From NCBI RefSeq assembly GCF_003473485.1, contig NC_053048.1, positions 33,662,755-33,726,754 of the forward strand: 64,000 nucleotides of DNA, in the 5' to 3' direction. The translations under genes and the position numbers were made by a program. Source of the stretch: Medicago truncatula. Its lineage: Eukaryota > Streptophyta > Magnoliopsida > Fabales > Fabaceae. This document shows, piece by piece, positions 10,866 to 28,837 of this stretch. The notes below the pieces were generated by a model, which was given only the letters and a program-made list of their open reading frames with translations, was not told the DNA's origin and ran no database searches. How positions within the stretch are numbered: position 1 is the first letter of the stretch; every line of letters starts with the position of its first letter.

Positions 10866-13764
10866 TAGATGCATACTAATAAATCCAGTACACTTTTTTG
10901 TCTTGTTTTATAAGCTTCAAATTTACACATATATATCCAAGTGAAACAATATCCGTGATTCCATCAAATTCTGCCAAAATCTGAGGTGCCTACCACTTCA
11001 ATGGCCCTTACATAATATTGATATGGCTTGTCATCAGCATCTTATTATGGATAGTTTGGAAAAGAAATGAATGGCACACATTTTACAAGTTTCATGTTAT
11101 GGTAGTAACATTTTGTATTTTAGTGGGTGGGGAAGTGATATGCCCGCTAATGTATGGGTATATCGTCGTAATAAAAAGAATATCGTATCTATAGGGACGT
11201 ATGAATCTCAATTATAGAGTTCATCATTACAATGTACACTTTCATTGACATGAAAAATCATTTCCTAAGCATGAGAGAACTCTTAAAAATATCATTTGTC
11301 CTTTTGCAAGAACAAAGGGTGTGCCATATCAACATATTCCCATGGTTTCTATGTATGTAAGATCCATTGCACCTTATTTTTTATTACATCCTAAAAACGT
11401 TTAGGCTATTCTCATGCTTCAAGACATTTGTCTTATAATTTCCATCAACCTATTTGTCTTTCAACAAAGTGATTGCCTAAGATTTCGAATTTAATAATCA
11501 TTCAACTCTTTAGATATCAACTTTCGTTACTTCATTGATACCAAAGATTTGAATGATTATAGCCGTATGATTGTTTGAACTTGTTATGATATATTAATTT
11601 CTTGATTAACCAAGCTCAAATAATCATATGTATAGTTCCTTTGAAAAGCAATAAGACGAGATTAGGGTTTTGTGTTCATAACAAAAGAAAAAAGAGGACC
11701 ATCGAAAATTCATCATAAGATTACTTGACATGATCCCAAGACAGTGAAGAATTACTCACTCACCTCCTAAATATAAATAAAGACAAGAAAATAAACTAAG
11801 GAAAAAATTATTCATATAAGAACAAATTACAAGATAGTATTATTTTATGGTGTAAAATGGTGAGAAATCATGCTAAGGCTTGATCTATTTTTAGTTAAAG
11901 CACTCTGATTTCGTGCCTCATTCAGATAACAAGGCTTTAACACTGACAATTACAAGAGGAAAGTTGCTAATTTATCCGAAACAAGTGCAATTCACTTTGC
12001 CTAATCTCCTACAACAAAAAATAGAGGAAAATAAAGGATTGGATACTTTTTGCACTTCCCAAATTACTTTGGATGTAAACATTAAAAAAAACTCATTTTG
12101 TGTGTCATTCAAAAGTACATTTCAGATTAAAATAATTAAAGTAAACTTCTGAACATAATTTATTTTTATAGAAATATAGAATATTAAAAACTGTGGTTAA
12201 TGGCTTAAGCCCGAGTACCACCTAATCCAATCAAATACAAAAATTCGTCATTATCCTCCAACTTGTATTCATTTATATGTTGTAAATAAAAGTGGCTAAT
12301 CTCCAATCCTAAAACTTGTATTAAGACAAAGACATTATGAAAATAAATAACAAGACAAAGATGAAATCAGCAACGAAGAAATTGGAACGTATGAATGTGG
12401 AAGTGAGCTGGCTACTACTGAATGTATTATGCAGCATGCATGTATATGGATATACTAAATAATGCTATACGTAATTGACTTTGCCTCAAGAAAATAATAC
12501 TTATATAATTTTTGTTCTCGTGATGGCTAATCTTATTTCTTGGTATGGACCTTTTATCATTTTTTTTTAATTCAAACAAAAACAAGATAAGCAAGTAAGC
12601 AACTTGTTTAATTAAATTAACACCACAAGCCAAAGAACATTGCTTCTTTGACCTCTCTCCCTATTATGTTCCAAAACATATATGCTAGTTTTGACTTGTT
12701 TTCGGTAAGAACTTACACATATTGCATTACCAAAATTTGGAATGTTTTAATTAATGAAAAACTTACTCTTAGTGACTAGAATAATAAAAATACTCATAGC
12801 TTGACCATTACACTAATAGAAAAATATTCATAGCTTGACAATTACACCCATTTAATGATATTTATATTGCATATATCTATTATGCACTTTGTGATGCATG
12901 AATAGGGATTTGTTGTAGTAGATGGTTGCATGGTTTTACAGCACGTTGCACGTTGCACGATCCAAATATATCTGGATTGATGAATAATTCTACTTTTTTT
13001 AGGGATGAATTCTTGGCCAATAGGTGGAATATTCATAATTTTCGCTTTCGTGTACTTTTGCTATGTAGGGTTGATTTATGCCCCCCGACCACACACTCAT
13101 ACACTTTCTATTCAATTATTTTCTATTTTTTTTTAATGTGTGTGCTATAAATGATATTGATAGTATCTTTAGATCCAACTAATTGAGATCATCACTATCT
13201 TTATAAGACAAAAAATATTAAACACCCCTAAATTTTATACACTTATTCAACATATTATTCTCTCTTTATATATATCTCTTTCTATCACATCAACAACATA
13301 TTACATTACTCTACATTATCTTTTTATCTCTCAAAATGTCAAATGGTTTTTGATGTTTATCAATCTTTTTTCTATCAAGCAATGTCTTTGCATGCCCTCT
13401 TGGTTTAAAAAGAAAATAGTCCCAAAAGACTTTTAACAAGTAAGTATATTTGAAGAAAAAAATAGGAGATTGGATAGTTCAATTGATTTGAGTTAAGTTA
13501 TAAAAAGTCTGTAAATTATGAGTTCAAACCAAGACATATGAGAAAATTAATTTAACAACTAATTACTAACATTGTACAATTAAAAAAATTGAAAAAAATA
13601 AAGTTAATTAGTTTCATATTGACTATACTATTAAACTCAATGATTAAGCAGACGTATAACTATAGTATGCCACTTCCTCCTTTCCTTAGTCAAACATAGG
13701 TTTTTTAATCCTTGGGGCAAAGTATCGACAAGAGAATAAAACAAATTGGTCTAAGGCAACTCTC
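10866..13764. other. intergenic, no gene seen
   Basis: Repeats and AT-rich DNA. 11100-11900 contains a short phrase (TATCGTATCTATAGGGACG) of a kind common in plant repeats, but no ends or domains are recognisable. No conserved coding sequence on either strand. Confidence 0.5.
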
Positions 13765-13775
13765 ATATATAAATA
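13765..13775 (+). promoter_or_regulatory. probable TATA box of first peroxidase
   Basis: ATATATAAATA lies about 115 bp upstream of ATG 13888, a normal distance for a plant gene with a short leader. An ACGTG core follows directly. Confidence 0.5.
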
Positions 13776-13887
13776 CGTGACACATTTCAAGGCCTTAACC
13801 ACACACAAGCACTAATTATAAATCTCTCATTTCTCTTCATCTTCTAATAAATAATTCTTTCTTGAAGTATAAATTGCATTTGCCATT

Positions 13888-16021
<2,134 letters not shown>

Positions 16022-16193
16022 AATTCTTGGCCTTCTATTGTATAAGTGCAATACAAGGTTATAAGCTACTCTCTATATTGTAATCATAAATCGCATCAAA
16101 CTCAATGTCATATCGTCAATCAGTATCAATAATAATGTTGGTACCTATTTAATTACTTAATCTTGTTGGTCCAAGTGCTATGAGGTTTGAAAA

Positions 16194-16195
<2 letters not shown>

Positions 16196-16241
<46 letters not shown>
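16196..16241. repeat. (TA)n microsatellite
   Basis: About 46 bp of uninterrupted AT dinucleotides just downstream of the first peroxidase. The peroxidase 3' sequence that matches 19430-19455 reaches to about here. Confidence 0.9.
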
Positions 16242-16244
<3 letters not shown>

Positions 16245-17037
16245 AGTAGTCTTGAGAAGAGTTGATTTTTTCCTTTAAATTTGTCTCGCTTAACAACCTT
16301 GAGGTTTTTTTTTTGTCTTTTCGTTCATTTAATTTGAACTATCGAACCGAACCGAGTTGTTCAAATCAAATGGATAACTCTTTGTATCCTAAGTAGATTT
16401 TTGATTATCCCTAATGACTTTTTTGAATGGATTATCTCTAATGACTTGATTGCTAAAGTGATCCCTTCTTCCTTGATTAATCAGGATGATTTCAATATAT
16501 CCGAAATACCTTCTTTTGAAGATGTCAAGGCCTCTTAATAGGGATGATGTTCACTTGGTTAACCTAAGCTTTTTAAACATGACAAATAAGAAAATATTAA
16601 CATAATTCTTTAAAAATAATTCGATATTTAGTTAAGATCTCATTTTTAGTTAATGGCAAGCATGGTTTATTTCTTTTCCAAAAGAGGGTGTAAGGCATGG
16701 GAGTTTTTATTTCTCCTTTTCTTTTAAATTCTTGCATCATTGATTTGGAAGTGTAAAGGATTGAAGAGTAAGAGTGTAATTTGATTTCGCATGCAACTCT
16801 TGCTAATTTGGAAGGTGAGGAATGATAACCAAAGTTAGCACAAAAATCCAAAATTTGGGGAGGTAGTTGACCAAAATGTCTTGAACAAAAAATCAGCTTG
16901 GCACTAAAAAAATAAATGAAAAAAAAAAAATCTTAAAAAAGAAGTGATGAAAATGACAATATAATTAATTAAAATGAATTCCGTAGAAATTATTATCTCC
17001 AATAATTTTGTTCATGTATACTGTTTTTTATTTTTAG

Positions 17038-17280
<243 letters not shown>

Positions 17281-17479
17281 TAAAAAATAGAGTTTTTCGT
17301 CATAATTTTTAATTCAACGGTTGATATATGATGATAATGGATCATGACTCATATTGTATGTGTCTATATATTATTTGACTATAAACATAACTATTTTTGA
17401 AGTCAGACATGCGAGTGGTTGTGATATGTCAGCCGTATAAAACTTTTTAAGGATATAATTAAAAATATATTTTTGGTAG

Positions 17480-18450
17480 GATGGTTATGGTGTACTCTCT
17501 GGTGGTTCGGGAGTTGAGGAGTGCCTGAGTGATTCGTCTCTGGGGTAGGTATGGTGTGTCGATCGCTTTTACTTAGAGATTGGGAGTCAATTTCTAGAAA
17601 TTTGTTATGTGGGCTTATTATGGTGTCTTCTTCGGCGGAATGGGGATCGATTGGTGGTGCAATTTGTATCGGTGCTGGATTAAGTGTTTATCAGGTGTTT
17701 ATTTGGGCTCGACGTCGGATAGAGAAGGTGTTTGATGAGTTTTTGGAGATTTTCGTGCGAGTAGCAGACGTCAGGTGTTTGGAACGAGTTTAGGTGGACA
17801 TTCCAGCGGACCAGTGGCGGATCTCTATAGAGACCCACAGGTGCCATGACACCCCTCAACTTATCTATAAATACTATATTACTCATAACATATTATAAGT
17901 ATTTCATTGTCGCAGCGGAAAGTGAAGGCTTTTTGCAACTATAGGTCGCGAGTTCAATTTCTATTGGCTCCCTTTTATGTGTATTTTTATTTTTATTAAA
18001 ACAAAGTGTTTGTCTGGAGCTCGAACCAGTGTCCACAAGGTACTGGGCATAAACAAAGTGAACCACTACACCATCTTACAAACAATGTCAAACATTTGAA
18101 AGAGTGTGTATATTTTCTACGACTATTTGGCACCCCGAACAAAATCAGTCAAGATCCGCCACTGCAGTGGAGGTCGGGTGTTTGGAGAGTTTAGGTGGAC
18201 ATTCGAGTAGGAGCATGAGGTTTTCCCTCAACTTAGGTTTTTCAGTTGTCTGAGGTTTGGCGTTGATTTTTATGTGTTGGTTTTCGTCTTGGTGGTTAGT
18301 TTTTATTGGGTTTGGTGATAGACGTCAATTAAATGATGTCTTTATTATGTAGGAGCTTACTTTTAGCCCTTTACTTATTTCTGTCTTGCCAATCTCTATT
18401 CTTCTTGAACAGTGATCTGGTTTTAATAAATTTTGTTGTTTAATTTTTTT
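17480..18450 (+). mobile_element. retroelement-like insertion (possible LINE 3' tail) in pseudogene intron
   Basis: This GC-richer block has no counterpart in the corresponding intron of the first peroxidase (14950-15295). It ends in a T-rich, TTTTAATAAATTTTGTTG-like tail resembling plant LINE 3' ends. The phrase GTTTAGGTGGACATTC occurs on both sides of the nested hAT element. No reverse-transcriptase motif was identified, and the boundaries are approximate. Confidence 0.4.
17812..18164. mobile_element. hAT-like MITE nested in the intron insertion
   Basis: The ends CAGTGGCGGATCT and AGATCCGCCACTG are perfect inverted repeats. The flanking 8-mers CAGCGGAC and CAGTGGAG agree at 6 of 8 positions. 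353 bp. Same family as 6102-6349, whose duplication is exact. Confidence 0.8.
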
Positions 18451-18587
18451 TTATATAAGTTGAACATACAAGTAATTTTACATTGCCGGTATAAAACTTT
18501 TTACAACAACAATGTATGAAAATTAATCACATATTATAAGGAAAAGAAAATTTTTGTAGTTCTTGACAAAAACAAAATTGTACTTGA

Positions 18588-18749
<162 letters not shown>

Positions 18750-21229
18750 TGATTGCTCTTTCAGGTAGCAAGCTAAACTTATAGATGCATATTTATCAAA
18801 TGTTTTAGATTATTATTTTTATTATTACTAGCGCACTCTCGTGTTCGTCTATCCGGTTTTTATACCATTGTTGTGTAACTAACCTTATTGTATTATAGGA
18901 TCACACACAATTGGTGAAGCTAGTTGTAGATTCTTCAGAACAAGGATTTACAATGAGAACAACATAGATTCATCTTACAATTGGTGATTTAAATTTGTCA
19001 CCGCTTGACACCATCACTCCAGAGACATTTGACATTGCTTATTTCAAGAACTTGCAAAATCAAAAGGGTCTCTTTCACTCTGATCAAGTGCTTTTCGATG
19101 AAGAAACCACAAAATCACAAGTTAATTCTTATGTTAGGAACTCTTTAAGTTTCAGAGCTGATTTTGCCAATTCAATGATCAAAATGGGGAACATTGGCCT
19201 ACTTATATTACTGGGTCTAGAGGTCAAATTAGGGAAAATTGTAGGAGTATTAACTAAAGTTTTTTGCTTCTATTACAAGTGCAATACAAGGTTATGAGCA
19301 TTATATGGATTGTAAGCATAAATCGCATCAAACTCGATGTCATATCGTAAATCAGTATCAATAATAACGTTGGTACCTGTTTAACTATTAATTTTTCTAT
19401 CGTGTAATGTTAAAAATAAAAAATGGATTTGTCCAAGTGTGGTGGGGTTTGATTTCCAACTCATGTATACGAAAAAAAATTAATTGAATACTTCGTACCT
19501 ATAAAATAATTTTAAAAAAAGTGTGTAATACTAAAAAGGGTGTAATCATGCATGTTCATATATTCAAGCCTACTTGTTAAGGTTTAACATTTTAATTTTG
19601 TTATATGGGCTGAAACATTTTTAGCAATGGAAAAAAACTAAACAAAATTATCAATTTGTTTTTCTTTTAACTCTCTTATTTCGTCTAAAAATCAAGTGAA
19701 ACATGCATGACTAATGATTGTTTTAGTGAGGATTCAATCTTAGATTGTCTTGAACGATTTGTTTTTACTTTTTAAGTAAAATTTATTAACCATTTGATAA
19801 ATTATTTGATTACTAATTAATCAATTGATGTTAGAATGATATGATTATGTTTGTAGTTCACTGTGTCCCAAAAAAAGAAAATGGTGTAGTTCACATACTT
19901 TATTTTTTTTTACTCGAGTAATCTTCCAACTTAAGCTCTCAAGTTTAACTTTATCTCCTACTCGATTCTTAAAGTATACCAAAAAAATGTTTTGTCCCCT
20001 GATATAAGTTCAAATAGCATATAAATACATTTTTCAAATAAAAAGTAAAGAAGAAACTTAACAAAAAAAAATATATGTCATTTATAAAAGTTTACATTAA
20101 GTTTCTACGAGTATTGGCGTAGCTGACATATATTTAATTAGTGTTTTTTCTTATATTGTGGTTTGATTCGGTTGGTAAAATAAAAACACAAACCGATCCA
20201 AACCACGCGGTTGAGTAAAAAAGTGATTCGAATACATCTAAACCAAATACGGTTTTTTACGTTTTTTTTTTTTTACAGTTTCTTTTGTCTTTTATTGGTT
20301 TTCATTCCTAACACTCTTGTATATGGGCTGTCTCCTTTCTCTTTGGGCCTGTACCACCCAACCACCCCTTTCTTTGATCCAACGGTGCAAGCTTCGATCT
20401 TTTCTCTAAAATTAATCTCAACCATCCATCCACTCGATCTTTTCAATTTTCATTACTCTTTTCATCTTCAAACTTAGGGAATATATGAGATTGTAACCGA
20501 TGACACTCAATCAGTTGAGATCATTTATTCCTCTACACAAAACCCATATAAATTATGCCTTATTTTTCTGACTGACTAAAATGTTAGATATGAATGAAAA
20601 TCATATTTGATGTGTTTATGATTTTGCATAAGTTAATTGTAGAATGAAACCTCATTGAAAAAAGAAATTACAATAACTTTATTAAAACCTTAATCATAAA
20701 TTTCCTAATGACTAAATTTCAAATATTGATTTTTTTTTTTTGCCAAGGAAACTGGATTTTAAATGATGTTGAATTTAAAACTTAAATGAATTGTGGGTAT
20801 TATTTATTTATAATTTAAATTATTATTTTGTTTTATGTTTAGCTTTTTAAATATAAATTCCCTATATATTAAACTCTCTTTTCTTTCTATTCTTTCTCCA
20901 TGAATTCGGAAATTGTGTGGGAAAAAGAAAAGGAGGTTGTTTATACGGGATTTTTTAATTAAAAATCCTAAATTTCAAATTTTAAATAATATTTAAATAA
21001 TAAATAACTATATATATATAAACAATTGCATTTATTAAATTATTAATTTCACTTTTCTTTTTCCTGTCAAAGTCCACCTTACATTTTCTAGTGCTCTTAG
21101 AACACTCATTAGAATCCTTCTTGATTTTGTAATTTTTGTAGTGTTATGAATGGACTATGTAAAGACAATAATATTATATAAATGAGGTCAAACTACATAA
21201 ATATCTAATTTTGAGTTAATAATACAATA

Positions 21230-21800
21230 AGTAAGTGGGGTCGGCTGACCCGATTGCCCCCACACTGAAGATGTCCCTGCAGGGGGCTAGCAAATGTTGA
21301 ATGGCAACTAGCTTTCTCTAAGGCCTTTGTAGAAGTTCGGTGTAGACTCCCACTCCCACCACAACCTTATCCTTCTCCGCTTTGGTGGTTATAACATCCC
21401 AGACGACTTTAAGCATTGCCGACTGGCCCTACAAACCAACAAGCATTCATTGTTGATATAGGTAGTACCAAACAATTCTTATAAGCCTTCTTTCAACCAT
21501 GTAGTTCCATACCTACACAGCCTCAAGATCCCTCTCATTCCGATGTGATTCGGTTCCTCTAGAAGTTGTCGGGAGCCGCTCATTGTCGTGCCTTGTGCAC
21601 CGACGACCACTTCCCGCCCTCGTCGGCCTTTGGTGTTACAATGGTCGATCTCCCCATAGCCAGAGGGCCTAGACCTTTCCTCTTTGAGACAACTTGAATT
21701 AATCATGAAGTCGGCTCTGATTTAGTTGCCACAATCTGGAATTCTTCTAACCATAACCCACCAGTCGACTTAAGCATGGTTTTGCGGCCTTCAAGCATAG
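21230..21800. other. GC-richer island of unknown origin
   Basis: Base composition differs clearly from the surroundings. It begins near a small hairpin (GGGTCGGCTGACCC). No frame is long or shows a domain I recognise on either strand. Likely the remnant of a repeat or of a captured gene piece; function not inferable. Confidence 0.4.
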
Positions 21801-21947
21801 AATGTTAACATGCATTCTAAGAACCGCAACAAGTTATGTTGCTCCAAACTATTCAAACATTCATTTTTTACAATTACCGTAAAACTGATTTTCCCTTTAC
21901 CATGAAACTTTAATAAAATGCATATAATGTCACCTATACTTTTTTTT

Positions 21948-22058
21948 GTCAGATAGTCTAGTGACTATAATTCAATTTTTAAAGTGAATAAGTGGAGTGT
22001 TGAGGGTTCGAAATTGACCTCTGCATGTTACTATGCATTGTCCTTATTTAAGCTCATA
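21948..22058 (-). mobile_element. SINE-like repeat, long form, degraded
   Basis: Order matches 7957-8082: TAGTCTAGTG near the left, a box-B-like GGGTTCGAAATTG, then GCATGTTACTATGCATTGTC and a decayed TTTAAGCTCA. No target duplication seen. Confidence 0.5.
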
Positions 22059-22117
22059 TTCATTAGTCATTTATTCGCATACGACTTAGCAATATAACAT
22101 ACACACACGCACCTTCG

Positions 22118-22275
22118 AAGAGAAAGGGAAAATGTAAGGAGGAGGAGGAGGAGGAGGGGGGAAAAATGTCGTGAGAAATAAGAAGGAATAAAAAGAGAGA
22201 AAGAGGGAGGGAGTGACAAATATCAGGAATAAAGGAGAGTATAGAAGGAAAAGAAAAATAAGGAAAGAAAAGAAG
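22118..22275 (+). repeat. polypurine tract
   Basis: About 155 bp are almost purely A and G on the plus strand, starting with a (GGA)n run. Simple-sequence DNA. Confidence 0.8.
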
Positions 22276-23298
22276 CTCTAGATGGTAGGGATTTATGAAT
22301 GTGAAGTTCCTCGTTTAGGATTCTACCATTGTTGAAGGGATCAAACTTAAGCTGTGGGGTTCTTCTAATTTTATCTAAGGTAACCTAGATTCTTCCCCCA
22401 TATACCCTCTATTAAGTGTGTGTGTGTGTGTTTTTTTTTATATATATTTTTCAACCATAAATATTTGTCTCGTATTCCTTTATGTATTAATGGCAAACAT
22501 TTAGCTCATTCTTTTATGTATTAATATTAAATATTTGTCATGTTTTTTTAGTGGCAACTACTTTATCCCATTTTTTAATGTATAAGTGATAATTTTTTTG
22601 TCCCATATTTTTTATATTTATTATATGTTTTGTTTATGTATTAGTAATAAATCATTTTTTTTTGTGTTTTTTTATATATATTTATCAATTTTTGGTAAAT
22701 TATGTTATTCATTCATTTGACACATCTATTGCATCTTTCCAAGCATCTCATCCGATTTGGAAATTTAGGTGTTTTCTAAAAATGTTCAATCTTCTCTTCA
22801 AATCATTTGATTATCTTTGTATTTGGGTTATCTGTAAAGAAAGAGATTGGTATATTTTTTAACATAAGGAGACTTTGATGGTTGAAATCAAAGAATAAAA
22901 CTTAACTTTTGATCTTTATAATCGATGGCTTAGTCCCATTATGTGTTTGAGTTTTGTCTCTTTTAGTTTTGTTGTGGTTTTGTAATTTATTGTGGACATT
23001 TTTAAATTCTACCCTTGCTCACCTTGTGCAGGTTAGGATTATTTCTTGGGTTTAATATATTCTATTTTAATTTTATTTTTTAAAAATTATGATTTTAATA
23101 TTTATATTTTTATATATATGATTATAAATATTATTAATTGAAGTCAACAGTTGGCCCCGCTAACACATTGGGTTACATATAACTTACTAATTCAAATTTT
23201 TATTGTCAAATTGTGAAATAAAATTAAATAGAATTATATGAAGAGATCACGTACCCAATAGGACAATATATAAAATTCAAATAACAATATGTGATATA

Positions 23299-23304
23299 TT
23301 GACC
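23299..23304 (+). promoter_or_regulatory. W-box upstream of third peroxidase copy
   Basis: TTGACC, the WRKY-binding core, lies about 30 bp upstream of the TATA box. One short motif is weak evidence, but it would fit stress-induced expression. Confidence 0.3.
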
Positions 23305-23330
23305 AAAGAAAGATCACAATGTAGACCTTC

Positions 23331-23340
23331 TATATAAATA
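23331..23340 (+). promoter_or_regulatory. probable TATA box of third peroxidase copy
   Basis: TATATAAATA, 82 bp before ATG 23422. The same string and similar spacing occur at the first peroxidase. Confidence 0.55.
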
Positions 23341-23421
23341 TGTAACAAATTCATAGATAGAACCACAAATACATAATCATAAGCATCTCCTAAAATTATA
23401 CAAATTTTCATTACCACAACC

Positions 23422-25894
<2,473 letters not shown>

Positions 25895-26675
25895 GTTTTG
25901 GGGCCTATTGGGAACATATAATGCAAGTTGATTATGGGTATTTTTCATTTTTAAGGTGTGCAATTGTGTAATATTATTGTGGCAAAGTCAAAGTTTCCAT
26001 AAATGTAAGGTGTGTTTGAATTTTAAATGGATTTATGTCAATGTTTGCAACTGTTTAATTATGATCTTGTTTGCAACTGGCAGAGTCAAATATGTTTGTA
26101 TATGATATAGTTCTCACATCTCAGTAATTATAAATTAAAAAAATGGTTAATCACTTTAAAAAATGTGATTAATTAGTCGGTTGAGTGGATGATTAATTCA
26201 ATTACTTCAACTAAATAATTAATCGTAATTTCATAATTTTCAACGTGATCTAAATTAAACACATTCTCAATTGAATTAACCATATGATTGCATGTGTTTA
26301 ACTAGATGTAAGAAAAATTGGATGTCTATCAAATATTTTGGTTTATTTTGTAGTATTGGTGTCATGCTTTACATTCTTTGACACTAGGGCTTAGAAATAA
26401 AATTATTTTCCTCTAATTATTTTCTTAAAAATACGTTTATCTTCTTATATTGAATGAGATGTCATTCTACTCTCTTGCCTTGGTCAAGCTCTAAAACTAA
26501 AAGTTAATAAACATGTAAAATACAATTTGTAATTATTGATTAACTTGTTAGGTTCCCAATGACTACCATGTTAACGCATTATCAGAATTTGAAGACGGCT
26601 TAATAGATAAAGCATTAAATAGCACTGATAAACATAACTGAATATTAAACATATTCCGAACAGATTGAACACGAT
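25895..26675. other. peroxidase 3' region and spacer
   Basis: About 780 bp of AT-rich DNA between the last peroxidase and the tRNA gene. The first part is presumably its 3' untranslated region. No other feature seen. Confidence 0.6.
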
Positions 26676-26761
26676 CCGACCTTAGCTCAGTTGGTAGAGC
26701 GGAGGACTGTAGTTGGTTAACAGACATCCTTAGGTCACTGGTTCGAATCCGGTAGGTCGGA
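26676..26761 (+). tRNA. tRNA-Tyr (anticodon GTA) with intron
   Basis: The acceptor strands CCGACCT and AGGTCGG pair, with A as discriminator. Box A is TTAGCTCAGTTGG and box B GGTTCGAATCC. The anticodon GTA is at 26709-26711. A 13-nt intron (26713-26725) sits one base 3' of the anticodon, as in other plant tRNA-Tyr genes. A T-run follows at once and should stop RNA polymerase III. All arms look intact, so it is probably functional. Confidence 0.97.
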
Positions 26762-27280
26762 TTTTTTTTATTTTTCCACAAAAACATTTTTATTTTAATT
26801 ATTATGTCTAATAAAATTATAAAATTCCACGGTCTCTTTTGTCAAAAATATTAAATAAATAACCCACGTGTCTCTCGACCAATTCAATCTAATACTTTTT
26901 CTTCAACATTTTTTGTATTATTTATATTTTGTCAAAAATATTTATTTGTTCCTTTTATCAAAATAAAACAAAGAAGCACATGTCTGTCGACCAATTTAAT
27001 TGAGAACAGTCTAAAACTTTTCTTCAACATTTTTGTTTTTTTGCAGATTCTTCAAAAATAAAATTGTCAATTAAGGATCTGGTATTTTAATTTTGCGAAA
27101 ACAAATCTTATAATTTTATACTTTGTAATGTGATGCGAGTGTAGAAAATTCAACTAGCTCGACCAATTCAAAAATAATCAGTCTACATCATCCGGCTGGA
27201 ATTTGCAAGGTTAGAACCACTTCAACTAGTTTTTTACTTCACACAAATATAAAAATATAAAAGGTCTCTTTCAAAAATAT

Positions 27281-27569
27281 TACTCCCCCCGTTTCAAAAT
27301 GAGTGTTGCTTTAGCCAAAAAAAATTGTTTCAAAATAAATGTCTATTTACATTTCCAATGCAACTTTAATTTTTTTCTTCCAACTTTACCCTCAATGAAT
27401 ACTCCAACTTTTCTCTCTCACATAATTTTCAATGCAACTTTAAGTTTGTCTTTTTCTTATAAAGTAAGGTTATTTTAGTAAAATTGTTATGACATTTGAC
27501 TATTTTATTCCATTTCTTAATTTGTGTGTAAATGGTTAAAGCAACACTCATTTTGAAACGGATGGAGTA
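27281..27569. mobile_element. Stowaway MITE with long inverted ends
   Basis: TACTCCCCCCGTTTCAAAAT at the left matches the complement of ATTTTGAAACGGATGGAGTA at the right, with TA at both outer edges. About 289 bp. The inverted match continues inward through GAGTGTTGC. Confidence 0.85.
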
Positions 27570-28136
27570 TAAAAGACCCATCAATTTTCATTGAAACAAC
27601 TATTTCATTTAAATGTAATGAGGGAGAAACTTTCATTACCTTCCAACATGACTTTAAATATACACGAATGAAATACAAATTTTGAGCTGTGTAAAAATGA
27701 ACTTCCAAACAAATTATGTCATTAAAAAATACACCTGTATGTGGTTTAATAGAATAAAAAAACAAGGGTGAAAATGCTATCCATCAACATTGTGTTGCAC
27801 AAGTGGTATACATATATGCTTGTGTTCATTAACCATTTTATCTAAAGTTCGATCTATGGTCAGCATGTATGAAAAATACAAATTGTTGAAAGACGTCAAC
27901 CCCTTAAGTAGATTTTAGTTATCCGAAAGGATTAATCTTTACCTTTGGGCATATGATACATTTGGTTTACCAAAAAATAAAATTATGCTCATTCCAAAAG
28001 ATTACACTTGCCTTATACTATTGAATACATTTGTATATATACAATAATTATTGTCACAGTCATAAACCTAATACTAATAGAGCTCTAAAAGTCAGATATA
28101 GAACAATTTATTTTATATTATGAAATCCTTCGATTA

Positions 28137-28209
28137 ATTGGCATATAACTTCTAAACAAAGGTGAAAATGATTCATTGGCATATAACTTCTAAATAAAGG
28201 TGAAAATGA
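28137..28209. repeat. 38-bp tandem duplication
   Basis: Two adjacent copies of a unit starting ATTGGCATATAACTTCTAAA, with very few differences. Confidence 0.85.
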
Positions 28210-28837
28210 CAGTACCTGCCTGACACTGATATCTCAATATGCACATGACCAATTCAAGGTGAGAGCTTTCAATGTGCCATTTAAAATACAAGTTTTAGAT
28301 GTGTATAAAAAATCATTAACTTATTTCAACACCTTTTCGGGGTTTTCTTAGCAACAAGAGGGTGACCAAAATTGTTTTCTTAATTCAATAACGTTGTTAA
28401 GCAGGGTTGGGCCAAATCAAAGACCCACTTAGTGCACATTGTAAATATAGATAATAAATAAATAAATAAGAAATGCAGAAACATGAGAATATATCTTCAA
28501 TGAAAGCGGATCATGTTAGAATAAGCTTATTTCTCATTAAGATGTCATAATTGAAGATAGTGACAAGGGAGGGAATGTGAACTTCCATTCTCTAAAGAAC
28601 AATTTCATATCAAAAAGGGGGACACCTCCCTTAACCTGCCTCAGAAAGCCATGCACCAAGGTGCATGTAATCCTATCAATGCTAGACAATAAGTGAACAT
28701 CAATCTTCCTTCATAAACAAGAAAGGAAGATGCAATGCATTCGGTATTCTAAACTCCCCCAACCCCCAAAAAAATGGAATTGGCCTTGAGAAAAGTTGAG
28801 TTTATAAAGTCCCTCTTACCCTGTCACTACCATCTTT

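Larger units (their letters stand above)
19458..23298. other. intergenic between peroxidases
   Basis: AT-rich DNA without a supportable gene. It contains a GC-richer island of unknown origin, a SINE-like copy and a purine-rich tract (listed). 22400-23090 is T-rich with a GT microsatellite and looks repeat-derived. Confidence 0.55.
26762..28837. other. intergenic between tRNA-Tyr and NST1-like gene
   Basis: AT-rich. Holds a Stowaway element and a short tandem duplication (listed). The right part is presumably the 3' untranslated region of the minus-strand gene. No other gene seen. Confidence 0.6.

Noticed and set aside
11100-11900. Possible retroelement fossil downstream of the bHLH-like gene
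   Set aside because: One suggestive phrase only; no domains or boundaries.
20211-20477. Open frame of 88 codons between peroxidases
   Set aside because: No conserved motif; T-rich composition and lack of gene context suggest a chance frame.
21479-21706. Minus-strand open frame in the GC-richer island
   Set aside because: No recognisable domain and no ATG-promoter context; composition alone explains the frame.
26563-26787. Minus-strand frame across the tRNA
   Set aside because: It overlaps the tRNA-Tyr gene exactly and is a chance frame.
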